From positions 2,237,501-2,301,500 of the forward strand of contig NZ_CP053708.1 in NCBI RefSeq assembly GCF_013201075.1: a DNA stretch of 64,000 nucleotides, in the 5' to 3' direction. The position numbers and the translations under genes are program-made. A model generated the notes under the pieces. That model worked only from the letters and a program-made list of their open reading frames with translations. It was not told where the DNA came from and made no database searches. Positions 10,156 to 18,939 of this stretch are shown here, one piece after another (position 1 is the stretch's first letter; each line of letters begins with the position of its first letter). This DNA comes from Lichenicola cladoniae. GTDB taxonomy: Bacteria > Pseudomonadota > Alphaproteobacteria > Acetobacterales > Acetobacteraceae.

Positions 10156-11091
10156 ATGCCTGAAAAACTGCTTCAGCTTTGTGGTGTCCTGCCGGCGACG
10201 CAGGCGGTACTGGATGCGCGCTACGATGTGTCCAGGTGGACCGGCATTGCCGATCCCGACGCCTGGTTGTCGGAGCACGGTGCCACGGTGCGGGCAGTCG
10301 TCACCGGCGGCCATTTGGGCATCGAGACCGCAATGGCCGAACGCCTGCCGTCGCTTGGGATCGTGGCGATCAACGGTGTCGGCTACGATCGCGTCGATCT
10401 CGATGCGATGCGACGTCTCGGGGTTCGGGTCACCAACACCCCCGATGTGCTGACCGACGATGTCGCGGATCTGGCGATCGCGCTGATGCTCAACGTCATG
10501 CGGCAGCTGCCCGCGGCGGAACGACATGTGCGGGATGGGTTATGGCCGACCTCGCAGCCGTCGCTCGCCCGGCGGGCATCGGGCCTGCGATACGGCATAG
10601 TCGGGCTGGGCCGGATCGGGCAGGGGATCGCTGCACGCCTGGCCGGGTTCGGCGGCAGCATCGCCTATACCGGGCCGAACCCGAAGCAGAGCGCGCATCG
10701 CTATCATGCGAAGCTGCATGATCTTGCCGCTGCGTCGGACGTCCTGTTCATCGCCACGGCCGCGTCCGGCGCGACGAGGGGTCTGGTCGATGCGTCGGTG
10801 CTGGAGGCACTTGGACCGCAAGGCGTTCTGATCAATGTGGCCCGTGGTTCGATCATCGATGAGCCGGCGCTGGTAGAAGCACTCGCGACGCACAAAATCT
10901 GGGGCGCCGGTCTCGACGTGTTCGATGACGAGCCGAATGCGCCGGAAGCGTTGTTTACGATGGCGAACGTGTCGCTGGCACCGCATGTCGGGAGCGCCAC
11001 CGCGGAGACGCGCGATGCGATGGGAAAGCTAATGCTGGAAAATCTCGACGCGTTCTTCGCGAACGCGGACCTACCGACAGCGGTGGTCTGA
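10156..11091 (+). CDS. D-2-hydroxyacid dehydrogenase (GhrB / 2-ketogluconate reductase type)
   Basis: 311 residues. The NAD(P)-binding motif GLGRIG is at 150-155, and the catalytic triad of the family is present as Arg230 (NVARGS), Glu259 (FDDEP) and His277 (APHVGS). These enzymes reduce glyoxylate, hydroxypyruvate or 2-ketogluconate. Co-transcription with idnO makes 2-ketogluconate reduction to gluconate the most attractive role, but sequence does not separate these substrates. The ATG at 10156 follows AAGGGG by 9 bases; a longer in-frame start at 10111 would lie inside idnO and is rejected. Confidence 0.9.
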   Translation: MPEKLLQLCGVLPATQAVLDARYDVSRWTGIADPDAWLSEHGATVRAVVTGGHLGIETAMAERLPSLGIVAINGVGYDRVDLDAMRRLGVRVTNTPDVLTDDVADLAIALMLNVMRQLPAAERHVRDGLWPTSQPSLARRASGLRYGIVGLGRIGQGIAARLAGFGGSIAYTGPNPKQSAHRYHAKLHDLAAASDVLFIATAASGATRGLVDASVLEALGPQGVLINVARGSIIDEPALVEALATHKIWGAGLDVFDDEPNAPEALFTMANVSLAPHVGSATAETRDAMGKLMLENLDAFFANADLPTAVV

Positions 11092-11106
11092 CCATCCGCT
11101 CCAATG

Positions 11107-11138
11107 CCGCTCCCGGTGGATCGACCACGCGGGAGCGG
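11107..11138. terminator. Convergent hairpin after hydroxyacid dehydrogenase gene
   Basis: Inverted repeat ccgctcccg (11107-11115) and cgggagcgg (11130-11138), with an inner gtgg/ccac pair that lengthens the stem around a 5-base loop. It lies between the converging 10156-11091 and 11151-11630 genes, so it can end both transcripts. No T-tract follows in either direction. Confidence 0.6.
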
Positions 11139-11150
11139 ACGTTCGATCAG

Positions 11151-11630
11151 TTACCGCGCTGCGTAACGCTGCCCGGTCGTGGCCTCGTGCGGGTCGCACT
11201 GCATGACGTAGGCGCGCATCTCTTCGACGGCGAGATCGCTTTCCTCGAGCCGGTGCTTCACGACGTCGCCGATGCTGATCAGGCCGACAAGCTTGCCGTC
11301 CTCACAGACCGGGATATGCCGATGCCGATGCAGGGTCATGAGTTGCATTGCCTGGGTGACGGTTGCATCGCCGGTGAGCGTCGGCATGTCGAGCGACATG
11401 AGATCGGCGGCTGTCAGCTCGGTCACCTCGTCATGATGCTCGGACAAACCCTTGACCACTTCGCGCTCAGATAGAAGCCCGAGAAGCTGGCCGCTTCGAT
11501 CCTGGACGACGACGGCGCCGATATGGTTGGACGTCAAGGTATCGACGACAGCCAGAAGAGTATCGTCCGGATAAACCGTGGTCACTCCCCAACCCTTACG
11601 ACCGAGGATGGTACGGATCGAAGTCGACAT
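11151..11630 (-). CDS. CBS domain-pair protein
   Basis: 159 residues made almost entirely of two CBS motifs (about residues 12-65 and 78-135), with the GLLSEREVVKGL and GLISIGDVVKHRL ends typical of each motif. Stand-alone CBS pairs usually bind adenosyl nucleotides and modulate partner proteins; no catalytic domain is present. The start at 11630 has a near-ideal AAAGGAGG ribosome site 6 bases upstream, which overrules the longer open frame. It lies just after the nuo operon on the same strand but is separated from nuoN by about 100 bases and has its own strong translation signal. Its partner is unknown. Confidence 0.9.
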   Translation of the reverse strand: MSTSIRTILGRKGWGVTTVYPDDTLLAVVDTLTSNHIGAVVVQDRSGQLLGLLSEREVVKGLSEHHDEVTELTAADLMSLDMPTLTGDATVTQAMQLMTLHRHRHIPVCEDGKLVGLISIGDVVKHRLEESDLAVEEMRAYVMQCDPHEATTGQRYAAR

Positions 11631-11729
11631 GACTACCTCCTTTGCAGTTCTCTTAAGGAACAACACCGGTTCTAGCCGCGCCGGCAACGGAAGCCGTAGT
11701 ATAGTCCTCGTCATTCGCCATCGGCGCGT

Positions 11730-13247
11730 TTATTCCGAGTGCGAGCCGAGCTTCCGATCACTTAAAAGAGAGGACGCAGTTGCAGCATGGACAAATTCTG
11801 AATTCATGCGTGGGTCGGCATGTTGTATCGGCGCGATCAGCATCGATGGCACGAGACCGAGAACAACGACCAGCACTGCCAGGACACCGAGTGTTGCAAC
11901 GCCGCTGAAGCGGGTTGGAAAGACGGTGCGATCGCCGAGACGGTCGGACACCGGCATCGCCATCACGACCACGATCCGCAGGTAATAATAGAGGCCGATG
12001 ATGCTGCCCAGAATAAGCGCGATCAGGGGCAGGGTGAGGTGGCTGCCGACGCCGGCGGTCATGACGTAGGCCTTGGCGATGAAGCCCATGGTCGGCGGGA
12101 TGCCGGCAAGCGAGATCAGCATCAGGGTCAGGATGCCGGCGAGCCATGGCCTGCGCCAGAACAGCCCTCGATAAGCGTCGATTTCCGCCACGTCGTGCGG
12201 CGCCGCGGGATCGGACAGGATGCCGATGACGCCGAATGCGCCGAGCGTGGTGACCGCGTAGGCGGCGAGGTAGTAGCTCGACGCCGCGATGCCGAACGTC
12301 TCGGGCGACAGGAACGCGACCAGCAGATAGCCGAGATGCGCGATCGAGGAATAGGCCAGGATCCGCTTCAGATTGTCCTGGCCGAGTGCCAGGAGATTTC
12401 CCGCGACCATCGACAGGATCGCGAAGACGGCGATCGCCGACATCGCCGCATGGTCCATTCGCCCAGGGCCTGCCACGAAGTAACGCATCAGCACGGTGAA
12501 CACCGACAGCTTGGAGATCACCGCGATGAACCCGCCAACCGGGGCCGGCGCGCCCTCGTAGACATCCGGGGCCCACATGTGGAACGGCACGATCGACAGC
12601 TTGTAGCCGATGCCGGTCAGGATCAGTGCCGAGGCGACGAGCCGATACACACCGACAGTGTGTCCGGCACCGGAGCCGGCCGCGGAAAAAGACAAGGTGC
12701 CTTGGGCCGCATAGATCAGGGCGATACCGAACAGCAGGAACGCCGACGATGTCCCGGCCAGCACCAGGTATTTCATGCCGGCTTCGGTGGCATCCGGGCG
12801 ATGCCGCGGGTAGGCGATCAGGCCCAGCAGTGCCACGCTCAGGGTCTCAAGCCCGAGGAAGAAGGTGGCGAAATGGTCGCTGCCCAGCATGACCACGGCC
12901 CCGAGCGTCGCGATCAGGAGCAGCAGGTAATATTCATCCGCCGGGCTGGATCGCAGGGCGCCGACATAGCCGTGCGACAGCAGCAGCACCGCGAGCGACG
13001 ACAACAGCACGAGGGCGGTGGCGAAGGTGAAGTAGCCGTCGATCAGGAACAGCGGGGGCACCCGGACCGGCAGGCTGCCGGATGCGGGCCAGAGGCAGGC
13101 CAGCGATACGAGCAGGCACAGGCCGGTCAACCAGGCGGCCAGTCCGTTCGAGCGGCGAAAGGCGATCCCGGCCATCAGCACGACGGTGCCGCCCGACAGC
13201 ACGATCATCGGCAACAGCGCCACGAGGTCTGCGATGGTCATGGTCAT
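11730..13247 (-). CDS. nuoN: NADH-quinone oxidoreductase subunit N
   Basis: A 505-residue polytopic inner-membrane antiporter-like subunit of complex I with about 14 hydrophobic segments and the proton_antipo_M core (for example LETLSVALLGLIAYPR, and the lysine-bearing GIGYKLSIVPFHMWAPD). It forms part of the proton-pumping arm. The start ATG overlaps the nuoM stop as ATGA. It is the last nuo gene. The final 35 residues are hydrophilic and look lineage-specific. Confidence 0.97.
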   Translation of the reverse strand: MTMTIADLVALLPMIVLSGGTVVLMAGIAFRRSNGLAAWLTGLCLLVSLACLWPASGSLPVRVPPLFLIDGYFTFATALVLLSSLAVLLLSHGYVGALRSSPADEYYLLLLIATLGAVVMLGSDHFATFFLGLETLSVALLGLIAYPRHRPDATEAGMKYLVLAGTSSAFLLFGIALIYAAQGTLSFSAAGSGAGHTVGVYRLVASALILTGIGYKLSIVPFHMWAPDVYEGAPAPVGGFIAVISKLSVFTVLMRYFVAGPGRMDHAAMSAIAVFAILSMVAGNLLALGQDNLKRILAYSSIAHLGYLLVAFLSPETFGIAASSYYLAAYAVTTLGAFGVIGILSDPAAPHDVAEIDAYRGLFWRRPWLAGILTLMLISLAGIPPTMGFIAKAYVMTAGVGSHLTLPLIALILGSIIGLYYYLRIVVVMAMPVSDRLGDRTVFPTRFSGVATLGVLAVLVVVLGLVPSMLIAPIQHADPRMNSEFVHAATASSLLSDRKLGSHSE

Positions 13248-14773
13248 GGCAGTGTCTCCCGGGTGTTTGCCTGGCTGAGCACGACCGGACGCGCGGTGGC
13301 GGCGACCTGTGTCGATGGAACCAGATGGTCGAGCGACGAGGCCGCCACGTTGATGATCGGCTGCGGCAGCACGCCCACGGCGATGATGGCCACGATCATC
13401 ACCGCCATCACCGCCATGTGGCGGCGGGACAGGTCGGTGATCACCGCGCCGGGCTGGCTCGGTCCGAGCAGGCTGCGCTGCACCAGCATCAGGACGTAGA
13501 CCGCCGCCATCACCAGCCCGACGGCGCCGAGGATCGCGGCGGGAGGACTGACCCGGTAGGTGCCGAGCAGGGTCAGGAACTCGCCGACGAAGTTGCCGAG
13601 GCCGGGGAGCCCGAGCGACGCCACGCCGAAGAACAGGAAGATCGCCGAGAAATGCGGCGCGCTGTGCCAGAGACCGCCCATCCTGCGCAGGTCGCGGGTG
13701 TGCAGCCGGTCCTGCAACGTGCCCACCAGGATGAACAACGCGCCGGTGCTGATGCCGTGCGCGATCATCTGGATGACCACGCCCTGCAGGGCGAGGCCGT
13801 TCCAGGCAAAGATACCGAGCAGGACGAAGCCGAGATGGCTGACGCTGCTGTAGGCGACCAGCCGCTTCATGTCGGTCTGCGCCATCGCCAGCAGGGCGCC
13901 GTACAGGATGCCGATCACGCCGAGCGCCAGCGCCACCGGCGTGAACAACCGTGCCGCATCGGGGAACAGCGGCACGGTGAACCGGATCAGGCCATAGGCG
14001 CCGGTCTTCAGCAGGATGCCGGCAAGCAGCACGCTGCCGGCGGTCGGCGCCTGGGTGTGGGTGTCGGGCAGCCAGCTATGAAACGGCACCACCGGCAGCT
14101 TCACCGCGAACGCGATGAAGAAGCCGAGCATGAGCAGCATCTCGGTGCCGGGCGGCATGTAGGTGCCGAGCAGCTGGAAGTAGTCGAAGGTGAACTGCCC
14201 GGTCGCCTGGCGGTGCGCGAACACCAGCCCGAAGATTGCCAGCAGCATCAGCAGGCCGCTGCCCTGGGTGAACAGGAAGAACTTGATCGCCGCATGCACC
14301 CGGCGCTCGTGACCCCAGATGGCGACGAGGAAATACATCGGGACCAGCATGATCTCCCAGAAGAAGAAGAACAGGAACAGGTCGGTCGAAAGGAATACGC
14401 CGATCACGCCGGATGTCGTGGCCAGCAGGCATACGTGGAAGAAGCCGACATGCTCGGTGATCTCCTTCCACGAGATCACCACGCTGACGACCGAAAGCGC
14501 CAGCGTCAGCCAGAGCAGCAGCAGGCTGAGTCCGTCCATGTCGAGCCGCAGGCCGATACCGAGCTGCGGGATCCAGGGCGACGAGAAATGCGCGAGCCAG
14601 CCGGCGCGCAGTCCGGGATCCGGGGTGGCGACGGACAGGGCGGTCAGCAAGCCGGCATCGACCACCAGGGAGCCGATCGTCAGCCAGCGCGGCCAGTTTG
14701 AACGGCTGGCGCCCCCGAGACACGCGATCAGCGCGCCCAGTAGCGGGACGATGATGAGCAGGGGAAGCATCAT
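13244..14773 (-). CDS. nuoM: NADH-quinone oxidoreductase subunit M
   Basis: 509 residues, the same length as E. coli NuoM. Antiporter-like subunit of the complex I membrane arm, with the conserved blocks KLPVVPFHSWLPDTHTQAPT and YSSVSHLGFVLLG carrying the functional lysine and histidine sites. The first ATG at 14773 overlaps the nuoL stop as ATGA; a second ATG follows directly. The N-terminal Arg/His-rich extension of the open frame is the shadow of nuoL and is excluded. Confidence 0.97.
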   Translation of the reverse strand: MMLPLLIIVPLLGALIACLGGASRSNWPRWLTIGSLVVDAGLLTALSVATPDPGLRAGWLAHFSSPWIPQLGIGLRLDMDGLSLLLLWLTLALSVVSVVISWKEITEHVGFFHVCLLATTSGVIGVFLSTDLFLFFFFWEIMLVPMYFLVAIWGHERRVHAAIKFFLFTQGSGLLMLLAIFGLVFAHRQATGQFTFDYFQLLGTYMPPGTEMLLMLGFFIAFAVKLPVVPFHSWLPDTHTQAPTAGSVLLAGILLKTGAYGLIRFTVPLFPDAARLFTPVALALGVIGILYGALLAMAQTDMKRLVAYSSVSHLGFVLLGIFAWNGLALQGVVIQMIAHGISTGALFILVGTLQDRLHTRDLRRMGGLWHSAPHFSAIFLFFGVASLGLPGLGNFVGEFLTLLGTYRVSPPAAILGAVGLVMAAVYVLMLVQRSLLGPSQPGAVITDLSRRHMAVMAVMIVAIIAVGVLPQPIINVAASSLDHLVPSTQVAATARPVVLSQANTRETLP

Positions 14774-16635
14774 GCGAATAATCCGATCGCAAGAGCGGTG
14801 ATCGAGCCGGCGGCGACCCAGCCTGCGTACCAGCGGACGCGTCCGGTCTGGGTGAGCCGCAGCGCATCGTGGGCATGGCGGGTGGCAACGGCGATGCCCT
14901 CGTAGAAGCGGTCGATGATGTCGTCGCGGTTGATGTGCACCAGCCAGAGCAGCGGGCCGACGATGACCGTGTCGTAGAGCGTATCGAAGCCCCATCCGGT
15001 GCGAAGCAGGCGGGCCGTGGCAGTCTGGCTCGGAGAGAGTTCGGCCTGCGACGAGAACCGCCGCCAGGCCAGCCCGATCCCGACCAGCGGCACCAGCGAG
15101 GCGACCACCAGCGGCCAGGCGGACTCACCGACAGTCTCGGCGGTGACACCGAACACGCCGCCGAGCAGGTGCGACATGATGGCACTGGAGCCGAACAGCG
15201 CCGGCGTCTGCAGGAAGCCACCGATGAGGGCGAGCACCGACAACACGCCGAGCGGCAGCCCGATCCGCCAGCCGGTCACGCCGTGCGGGACGGTACGCAC
15301 CGGTCCGAGGAACACGATGAAGAAGGCGCGGAAGATGTAGAGCGCGGTGAGGAACGCGCCGACCAGACCGGCGCACCAGAGCACCCGGCCCGCGGCACCA
15401 CCGTTCCAGGCGCCCTGCAGGATCGCCTCCTTGCTGTAGAAGCCGGCGGTGATCAGCGGCAGTGCGGCCAACGATGCGCTGCCGATCAGGAAGCACCAGA
15501 ACACGCCGGGCATGCTCCGGCGCAGGCCGCCCATCCTGAAGATGTCCTGCTCATGGTGCAGGCGCAGGATGATGGCACCAGCCGACAGGAACAGCAGCGC
15601 CTTGAAGAAGGCGTGCGTCACCAGATGGAAGATCGCCGCATCCCAGGCGCCGACGCCCAGCGCCAGGAACATGTAGCCGATCTGGCTGATCGTCGAGTAG
15701 GCGAGGATGCGCTTGATGTCGGTCTGGACGAGCGCACTGGCGCCGGACAGCAGCAGCGTGATTGCCCCGATCGCACCGGTCGCCAGCATCGCGTCCGGAG
15801 CCAGCGCGAACAGCACATGGGTGCGCGCGATCAGGTAGACGCCAGCGGTCACCATCGTTGCAGCGTGGATCAAGGCCGATACCGGTGTCGGCCCGGCCAT
15901 CGCATCGACCAGCCAGGTCTGCAACGGGAGTTGTGCCGACTTTCCGAGTGCGCCGCCCAGCAACAGGAACGCCGCGACCGTCGGCATCAGGCTGCCCTGC
16001 GGCCAGGCGGTCGCCGCCTGTTGCATCAGCGGCTGGATCGACAGCGTGCCGAACTGCGTCGCCAGCAGGAACAGGCCGGTGATGAGTGCGGTGTCACCGA
16101 TGCGGGTGACGATGAACGCCTTGCGTGCGGCACGGCCGTTGGCGGGATCGTCGTACCAGAAGCCGATCAGCAGGTAGCTGCACAGACCGACGCCTTCCCA
16201 TCCGACATAGAGCGCCAGAAGATCGTTCGCGAGCACGAGCAGCAGCATCGCAGCAACGAACAGGTTCATGTAGGCGAAGAACCGGGCATAGCCGGCATCG
16301 CCATCCATGTAGGCCGAGGCATACAGATGGATCAGGAACCCGATCACGGTGATGACCAGCATCATCGCCAGCGACAGCCCGTCGAGACGCAGCGCCACGT
16401 CGGGGGCGAACGAGCCGATCCGCATCCAGTGCCACAGGGTCAGGTCGAACGGCGTCACCGCGCCGCCAGGCGCCAACTGCGTGGTCGCGACGATGCAGGC
16501 CAGGATTGCCGCGATGCCGACCGAGCCGACACCGACGATGCGTACGCCGTCCGTGCCGAGCCGTCGGCCACCCAGCATCAGGATCACGCTTCCGAGCAGC
16601 GGGAAGATCAGGACGAAGGCGAGCAGCGCGTGCAT
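14770..16635 (-). CDS. nuoL: NADH-quinone oxidoreductase subunit L
   Basis: 621 residues, typical NuoL length. The distal proton-pumping subunit of complex I. Conserved blocks VGWEGVGLCSYLLIGFW, KSAQLPLQTWLVDAMAGPTP and SALIHAATMVTAGVYLI are all intact, followed by the long C-terminal region expected to form the lateral helix. It starts 3 bases after the nuoK stop and ends in the ATGA overlap with nuoM, so translation is probably coupled. Confidence 0.97.
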   Translation of the reverse strand: MHALLAFVLIFPLLGSVILMLGGRRLGTDGVRIVGVGSVGIAAILACIVATTQLAPGGAVTPFDLTLWHWMRIGSFAPDVALRLDGLSLAMMLVITVIGFLIHLYASAYMDGDAGYARFFAYMNLFVAAMLLLVLANDLLALYVGWEGVGLCSYLLIGFWYDDPANGRAARKAFIVTRIGDTALITGLFLLATQFGTLSIQPLMQQAATAWPQGSLMPTVAAFLLLGGALGKSAQLPLQTWLVDAMAGPTPVSALIHAATMVTAGVYLIARTHVLFALAPDAMLATGAIGAITLLLSGASALVQTDIKRILAYSTISQIGYMFLALGVGAWDAAIFHLVTHAFFKALLFLSAGAIILRLHHEQDIFRMGGLRRSMPGVFWCFLIGSASLAALPLITAGFYSKEAILQGAWNGGAAGRVLWCAGLVGAFLTALYIFRAFFIVFLGPVRTVPHGVTGWRIGLPLGVLSVLALIGGFLQTPALFGSSAIMSHLLGGVFGVTAETVGESAWPLVVASLVPLVGIGLAWRRFSSQAELSPSQTATARLLRTGWGFDTLYDTVIVGPLLWLVHINRDDIIDRFYEGIAVATRHAHDALRLTQTGRVRWYAGWVAAGSITALAIGLFA

Positions 16636-16638
16636 CGT

Positions 16639-16947
16639 TCATCCCCTCAGGGTGTTGCCGGTGTCGGAATCGAGCGTTGGTCGCCGCGTCTGCAGCAGAA
16701 GGATCAAGGCCAGTCCGACCGAGATCTCGGCAGCGGCCAGCGTCAGCACCAGCAGGAACATGATCTGCCCGTCGGGCTGGCCCCAGCGGGCGCCACCGGC
16801 GACGAAGGCAAGGCCGGTCGCGTTCAGCATGATCTCGATCGACATCAGCATGAAGATCAGGTTGCGCCGGATCAGGACCCCGGCGAGACCGAGCGCGAAC
16901 AGGATTGCGGCGAGCAGGATGGCGTTCTGCGGCGAGACGGTGCCCAT
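16639..16947 (-). CDS. nuoK: NADH-quinone oxidoreductase subunit K
   Basis: 102 residues with three membrane helices, the standard NuoK/ND4L size. The membrane-embedded glutamates of the family are visible in [11 protein letters not shown] and [11 protein letters not shown]. The start at 16947 gives the family length; 11 extra residues in the open frame overlap nuoJ and are rejected. It is part of the antiporter-linked E-channel of complex I. Confidence 0.96.
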   Translation of the reverse strand: MGTVSPQNAILLAAILFALGLAGVLIRRNLIFMLMSIEIMLNATGLAFVAGGARWGQPDGQIMFLLVLTLAAAEISVGLALILLLQTRRPTLDSDTGNTLRG

Positions 16948-16951
16948 GATG

Positions 16952-17452
16952 TCATGTCCCCCTGCCGCTCTCGCGGCCAAGATGGAAAGCGCTGATCAGG
17001 CCGGCGAGCAACAGGATCGAGGATAGCTCGACGGCGAGCAGGTACGGCCCGAATAGGGCCAGCCCGACCTGCTGTGGCCCGACCATCGCGACACCAGTCG
17101 CTTCGCCGCGTCCCATCACCCCGGCATAGAGCAGCTCGGCGCCGAGCACGGCGGCCAGCAGCGCCGGGCCGGCCCAGCTGCTCGGTGCCAGCCAGGCATT
17201 CTCGCGGGCCGCGTCGTCGGCATCGATGTTGAGCATCATGATGACGAACACGAACAGGATCATGATCGCGCCGGCATAGATGATGATCTCAAGGGCCGCC
17301 GCGAACGGCGCGCCGAGCGTGTAGAAGATGGTGGCCACCGCCAGCAGCGACACGATGAGATACAGCAGCGCATGCACGGTGACGGTGCGGGTGATGACCA
17401 TGGTCGTCGAGATCACGGCGACGATGGCGCTGAGCGTGAAGAGCAGGTTCAT
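16952..17452 (-). CDS. nuoJ: NADH-quinone oxidoreductase subunit J
   Basis: 166 residues with five predicted membrane helices. The third helix [20 protein letters not shown] is the signature of NuoJ/ND6, which holds the pi-bulge helix of the coupling site. It sits 6 bases after nuoI and 4 bases before nuoK. Confidence 0.96.
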   Translation of the reverse strand: MNLLFTLSAIVAVISTTMVITRTVTVHALLYLIVSLLAVATIFYTLGAPFAAALEIIIYAGAIMILFVFVIMMLNIDADDAARENAWLAPSSWAGPALLAAVLGAELLYAGVMGRGEATGVAMVGPQQVGLALFGPYLLAVELSSILLLAGLISAFHLGRESGRGT

Positions 17453-17458
17453 CGCACG

Positions 17459-17971
<513 letters not shown>

Positions 17972-17982
17972 TGCGGAAGATC

Positions 17983-18939
17983 CTAGGGCGAGACGAGAAG
18001 CATCACCGCGCCAGTTACGGCGACGTTCAGGAGACAAACCGGCAACAGGACTTTCCAGCCGAATGCCATCAGCTGGTCGTAGCGGGGCCGCGGCAAGGCT
18101 GCCCGCAACAGGATGAAGAAACAGATCAGCACTCCGGTTTTCAGCACGAACCAGACCAGCGGCGGCAGCACCGGGCCGAGCCAGCCACCGAGGAACAGGG
18201 TGGTAACCATCGCGGCGATCAGCACGATGCCGGCATATTCGGCGATGAAGAACATGCCGAACTTCATGCCGGAGTATTCGGTATGGAAGCCGGCGCCGAG
18301 TTCGTTCTCGCCTTCCGGCAGGTCGAACGGCAGGCGATGCGTCTCGGCGATGCCGGCCAGCAGGAACGTCACGAAGCCGAGGAACTGCGGCACGATGAAC
18401 CAGAGATGAGTCTGCGCCAGCACGATGTCGCTCAGACTGAAGGAATGCGCCAGCATGACGGTGCCGAGCAGCGAGAGGCCCATGAACACCTCGTAGCTGA
18501 CCATCTGCGCCGCGGCGCGCATGCCGCCGAGCAGGGCGAACTTGTTGTTCGAGGCCCACCCGGCCAGCACGACGCTGTAGACGCCGAGCGAGGTCATCGC
18601 GAGGAAGAACAGCACCCCGACATTGAGGCCGCCGGCCAGGCTCCAGCCGGAGGTGACCGGGATCACGGCGAAGCCGAGCAGCACCGTCACCATGCCGATC
18701 GCCGGCGCCAGCACGAACACCGGGCGGTCAGCGAACGGGGGCGTCCAGTCCTGTTTGAACAGCATCTTTACCCCGTCGGCGACCGCCTGCAGCAGTCCGA
18801 ACGGGCCGACCCGGTTAGGTCCGTAGCGGTCCTGCCAGACGGCTAGCAGCCGGCGCTCGACCCAGGTGAGGAAGGCCGCCGTGCTCAGCAGCACGAACAG
18901 GCTGACGATGATCTGGAAGATCCCGAACCCGATGGTCAT
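17983..18939 (-). CDS. nuoH: NADH-quinone oxidoreductase subunit H
   Basis: 318 residues with eight or nine membrane helices. The quinone-site region is intact: [20 protein letters not shown] near the N-terminus and the loop with [20 protein letters not shown]. The ATG at 18939 overlaps the nuoG stop as ATGA, which fixes the start 9 codons inside the open frame. It is the junction subunit between peripheral and membrane arms. Confidence 0.97.
   Translation of the reverse strand: MTIGFGIFQIIVSLFVLLSTAAFLTWVERRLLAVWQDRYGPNRVGPFGLLQAVADGVKMLFKQDWTPPFADRPVFVLAPAIGMVTVLLGFAVIPVTSGWSLAGGLNVGVLFFLAMTSLGVYSVVLAGWASNNKFALLGGMRAAAQMVSYEVFMGLSLLGTVMLAHSFSLSDIVLAQTHLWFIVPQFLGFVTFLLAGIAETHRLPFDLPEGENELGAGFHTEYSGMKFGMFFIAEYAGIVLIAAMVTTLFLGGWLGPVLPPLVWFVLKTGVLICFFILLRAALPRPRYDQLMAFGWKVLLPVCLLNVAVTGAVMLLVSP

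Noticed and set aside
11820-13499. 559-codon plus-strand frame across nuoN
   Set aside because: Antisense to nuoN, low complexity, His/Gln/Arg-rich; no family resemblance.
14869-16995. 708-codon plus-strand frame across nuoL/nuoK
   Set aside because: Shadow of nuoL and nuoK; no domain, repetitive charged residues, no ribosome site.
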